Shown here: piece by piece, positions 62,551 to 64,000 of the stretch
Position numbering within the stretch: position 1 is the stretch's first letter
How the letters are laid out: the number at the start of each line of letters is the position of its first letter
NCBI GenBank assembly: GCA_022711355.1
Contig: JAKLFE010000006.1
Coordinates: 1 to 64,000, forward strand
Source: Spirochaetota bacterium
GTDB lineage: Bacteria; Spirochaetota; Spirochaetia; Treponematales; Rectinemataceae
Length of the DNA: 64,000 bases
Direction of reading: 5' to 3'
Position numbers and translations under genes: made by a program
Notes under the pieces: generated by a model
What the model saw: the letters and a program-made list of their open reading frames with translations, nothing else
Databases searched by the model: none
What the model was told of the DNA's origin: nothing

Positions 62551-64000
62551 CTACGCGCGCGGCGTGATTTCTCCTACCAGACATCCCAGCGACGCACAGC
62601 GAAGGTAGAGCAGTGGAGATTCGTGGGAAGCCGTCTCGCTGGAGATCAAGCTCATGCCCAGACTGCCGAGCAGCTCCGTCGATGAGGCGAACGCATCTCC
62701 AAAGAAGGCGCGATTGGCTCCATCGCGAGTATATCGATCCACGTACCAATCCATGTCGCCTCCTCCCTTGCCTCCCTTCTGCATCCACGCGGGCAAGCGC
62801 TTCAGCGCCTTCCGGCACAGCGCGCTCCGTAGATGCGCCAAGCGGTAGCCGACCACTCCCTGCGCCGGCCATCCGCCCGAACTCTCCTTGGGCACATGGG
62901 AGAGCTCCGGGAAGCGGCGCCGATAGAACGCGTTATAAAGACGGTCGCCGGCACGCAGTGCCTTCGAGATTCCCATGCATGCGGAAAACAGCTCTTCGTC
63001 ATAGAACGGGCAGAGAGTCTGCGTCTTGCGCAGGAACGCGACCGGCCCGCCGGAGGTGAAAAGCGAAGCTCGGAACCGGTACAGGATCATCTCCATTAAG
63101 TCGGCGTCGGTACGGCTGATCGGACGATACCGATCGATCAAGCGGACGAGACCGGCCTTGGCGGAAGACTCGACCTGCGAGGCGATCTCCTCGTGCAATC
63201 CGGTGATTTTCTTGCCGTATCCCGAGGACATTCGTCTCAAATAGGCCTCATCAGGGAGCGGGGGGCCGGAATAACGATCTTGGCCGGCGATGACGCCAAG
63301 CGGGGATTCGCCGCTCAGCTTCAACTTACAGTAGAACCCCCCGCCGACGACGACATCGCCGATGTGGCCATCGAGGATGAACGAGGGCGACTCCCTCCGT
63401 AGTTCTTCTAGATTGCCATAAATATGGCTGCTCTCCAGGGAATTCGCCGTCATCGTGCCATATAAAAAGTCGTCGGCGAAACGGGTAGGCGCCTCGGATG
63501 GAATGCGGAACACCTCGGTGCTGAGGCCGATCGCCTCAGCGGCGCGCTGGGCGAATCGGGCTTCGTTCGTCTGCGGGTTGTCGGAAGTCACGAGCCGCAT
63601 TCGCTTCTTCCTGCAATACGCGGCGATCAGGCGGGAGTCATAGCCCCCGCTGAGGCCCGCAGCCAGTGGTTCATCCCCAAGACGGCCGAAGAATGCCGAG
63701 AATAATCCGTCAAGGAGCTCGATCGCCTCGTTTTCATCGGTAATACGCGAGCTCAGCTCGGGATAAGAAGGCAAGCTTTCCTCGGAACATTCGAGCTTCT
63801 CAGGTTCATCAAGGGAGAGGGACAATACCTGTCCGGGGCCGACCCTCCCCACTTCGGGGAAAAGCGAGGACTGGAAGGGGAGATAGCCATAGGTCAGGTA
63901 CTCAGCGCAGGCAGGCAAGGAAGGCTTCGCTCCCTCGGCCACATCGAATTGGTTGATGCCGAGCAGCAACCCGCCTTGCAAGCCGCGATAGTAGAGCGGC
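62551..64000 (-). CDS. Asparagine-synthase-like protein, 5' end beyond the window
   Basis: At least 482 residues, open to the end of the window (the frame reads PLYYRGLQGGLLLGINQF at its upstream edge). The PP-loop is AAGLSGGYDSRLIAAYC; upstream segments (YLTYGYLPFQSSLFPEVGRVGPGQ) match the end of the glutaminase domain and the hinge of asparagine-synthase-like proteins. GGY instead of GGI/GGV/GGL in the loop and a long divergent C-terminus suggest a specialised amidotransferase or ligase, not housekeeping AsnB. It is convergent with the WecG-type gene, and its GC content is lower than the rest. Its substrate is presumably a polymer precursor. Confidence 0.82.
   Translation of the reverse strand, partial: PLYYRGLQGGLLLGINQFDVAEGAKPSLPACAEYLTYGYLPFQSSLFPEVGRVGPGQVLSLSLDEPEKLECSEESLPSYPELSSRITDENEAIELLDGLFSAFFGRLGDEPLAAGLSGGYDSRLIAAYCRKKRMRLVTSDNPQTNEARFAQRAAEAIGLSTEVFRIPSEAPTRFADDFLYGTMTANSLESSHIYGNLEELRRESPSFILDGHIGDVVVGGGFYCKLKLSGESPLGVIAGQDRYSGPPLPDEAYLRRMSSGYGKKITGLHEEIASQVESSAKAGLVRLIDRYRPISRTDADLMEMILYRFRASLFTSGGPVAFLRKTQTLCPFYDEELFSACMGISKALRAGDRLYNAFYRRRFPELSHVPKESSGGWPAQGVVGYRLAHLRSALCRKALKRLPAWMQKGGKGGGDMDWYVDRYTRDGANRAFFGDAFASSTELLGSLGMSLISSETASHESPLLYLRCASLGCLVGEITPRA

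Noticed and set aside
51808-64000. Exosortase/PEP-CTERM system
   Set aside because: No exosortase-like multi-spanning protease and no PEP-CTERM proteins are visible in the window; only the tailoring enzymes are shared with such loci.

Overview
This is a 64 kb chromosomal window of very GC-rich DNA (about 70% by eye, lower from roughly 53 kb onward), packed with short-spaced, often overlapping genes. The organism is a diderm: it encodes a Wza-type outer-membrane export protein, many lipoproteins with an [LVA]-[AGS]-[GS]-C lipobox, and two chemoreceptors. MurA with Asp in place of the fosfomycin-target Cys, chemoreceptors, several sugar ABC systems and periplasmic FMN/FAD reductases fit a free-living member of Spirochaetota. 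That assignment is an inference and no rRNA gene is present to settle it. No tRNA, rRNA, CRISPR array, transposase or phage gene was seen.

Layout. 0-4.3 kb: end of a TPR-like membrane protein, a J-domain protein with an in-frame 18-bp repeat, and a NarL-type two-component pair. 4.3-10.9 kb: a sugar ABC importer (binding protein, two permeases) followed by a GH2 beta-galactosidase, with a palindromic intergenic element between binding protein and permeases. 10.9-12.3 kb: murA. 12.3-20.3 kb (minus strand): a second sugar ABC importer with ROK regulator, PfkB kinase, SIS isomerase/deglycase and FAD oxidoreductase, driven by a promoter with a palindromic operator. 20.4-30.7 kb: a small ORF with a receiver/PP2C phosphatase, dihydroorotase, an SGNH esterase, an M24 peptidase/HEAT/lipoprotein group, a chemoreceptor, an sdpR-sdpI pair and an Asp/Glu racemase. 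30.8-32.9 kb: a short diacid-sensor/chemoreceptor fusion and trpS behind a Trp-containing leader ORF. 33-41 kb: two periplasmic FMN/FAD reductases, a beta-lactamase-fold hydrolase, a methyltransferase, an AraC regulator and an FKBP. 41.4-51.8 kb: an AT-rich lipoprotein gene, flavin reductase, YghO-like GNAT protein, Ada, a chemoreceptor, a sigma-54 activator, a CRP/HD-GYP protein, an acyl-CoA ligase and an SGNH lipoprotein.

51.8-64 kb is an exopolysaccharide locus: Wza, Wzz, a polyprenyl-phosphate sugar transferase, a WecG/TagA glycosyltransferase, two asparagine-synthase-like proteins, an NAD-synthase-like protein, a small carrier-like protein and two phosphopantetheinyl transferases (AcpS and Sfp types). 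A PilZ protein, a CsgD/LuxR-like regulator and a GGDEF-like remnant on the sugar transferase point to control by cyclic di-GMP. I read it as a matrix or capsule locus whose polymer is probably amidated or decorated from a carrier protein; this is the best candidate for an undescribed system here.

Two genome-wide habits show through. First, many genes have a -10 hexamer only 6-8 bp before the start codon, implying leaderless mRNAs. Second, intergenic regions carry recurrent elements: two terminators with an identical 10-nt loop, each followed by the same 61-bp repeat, and large GC palindromes between convergent genes.
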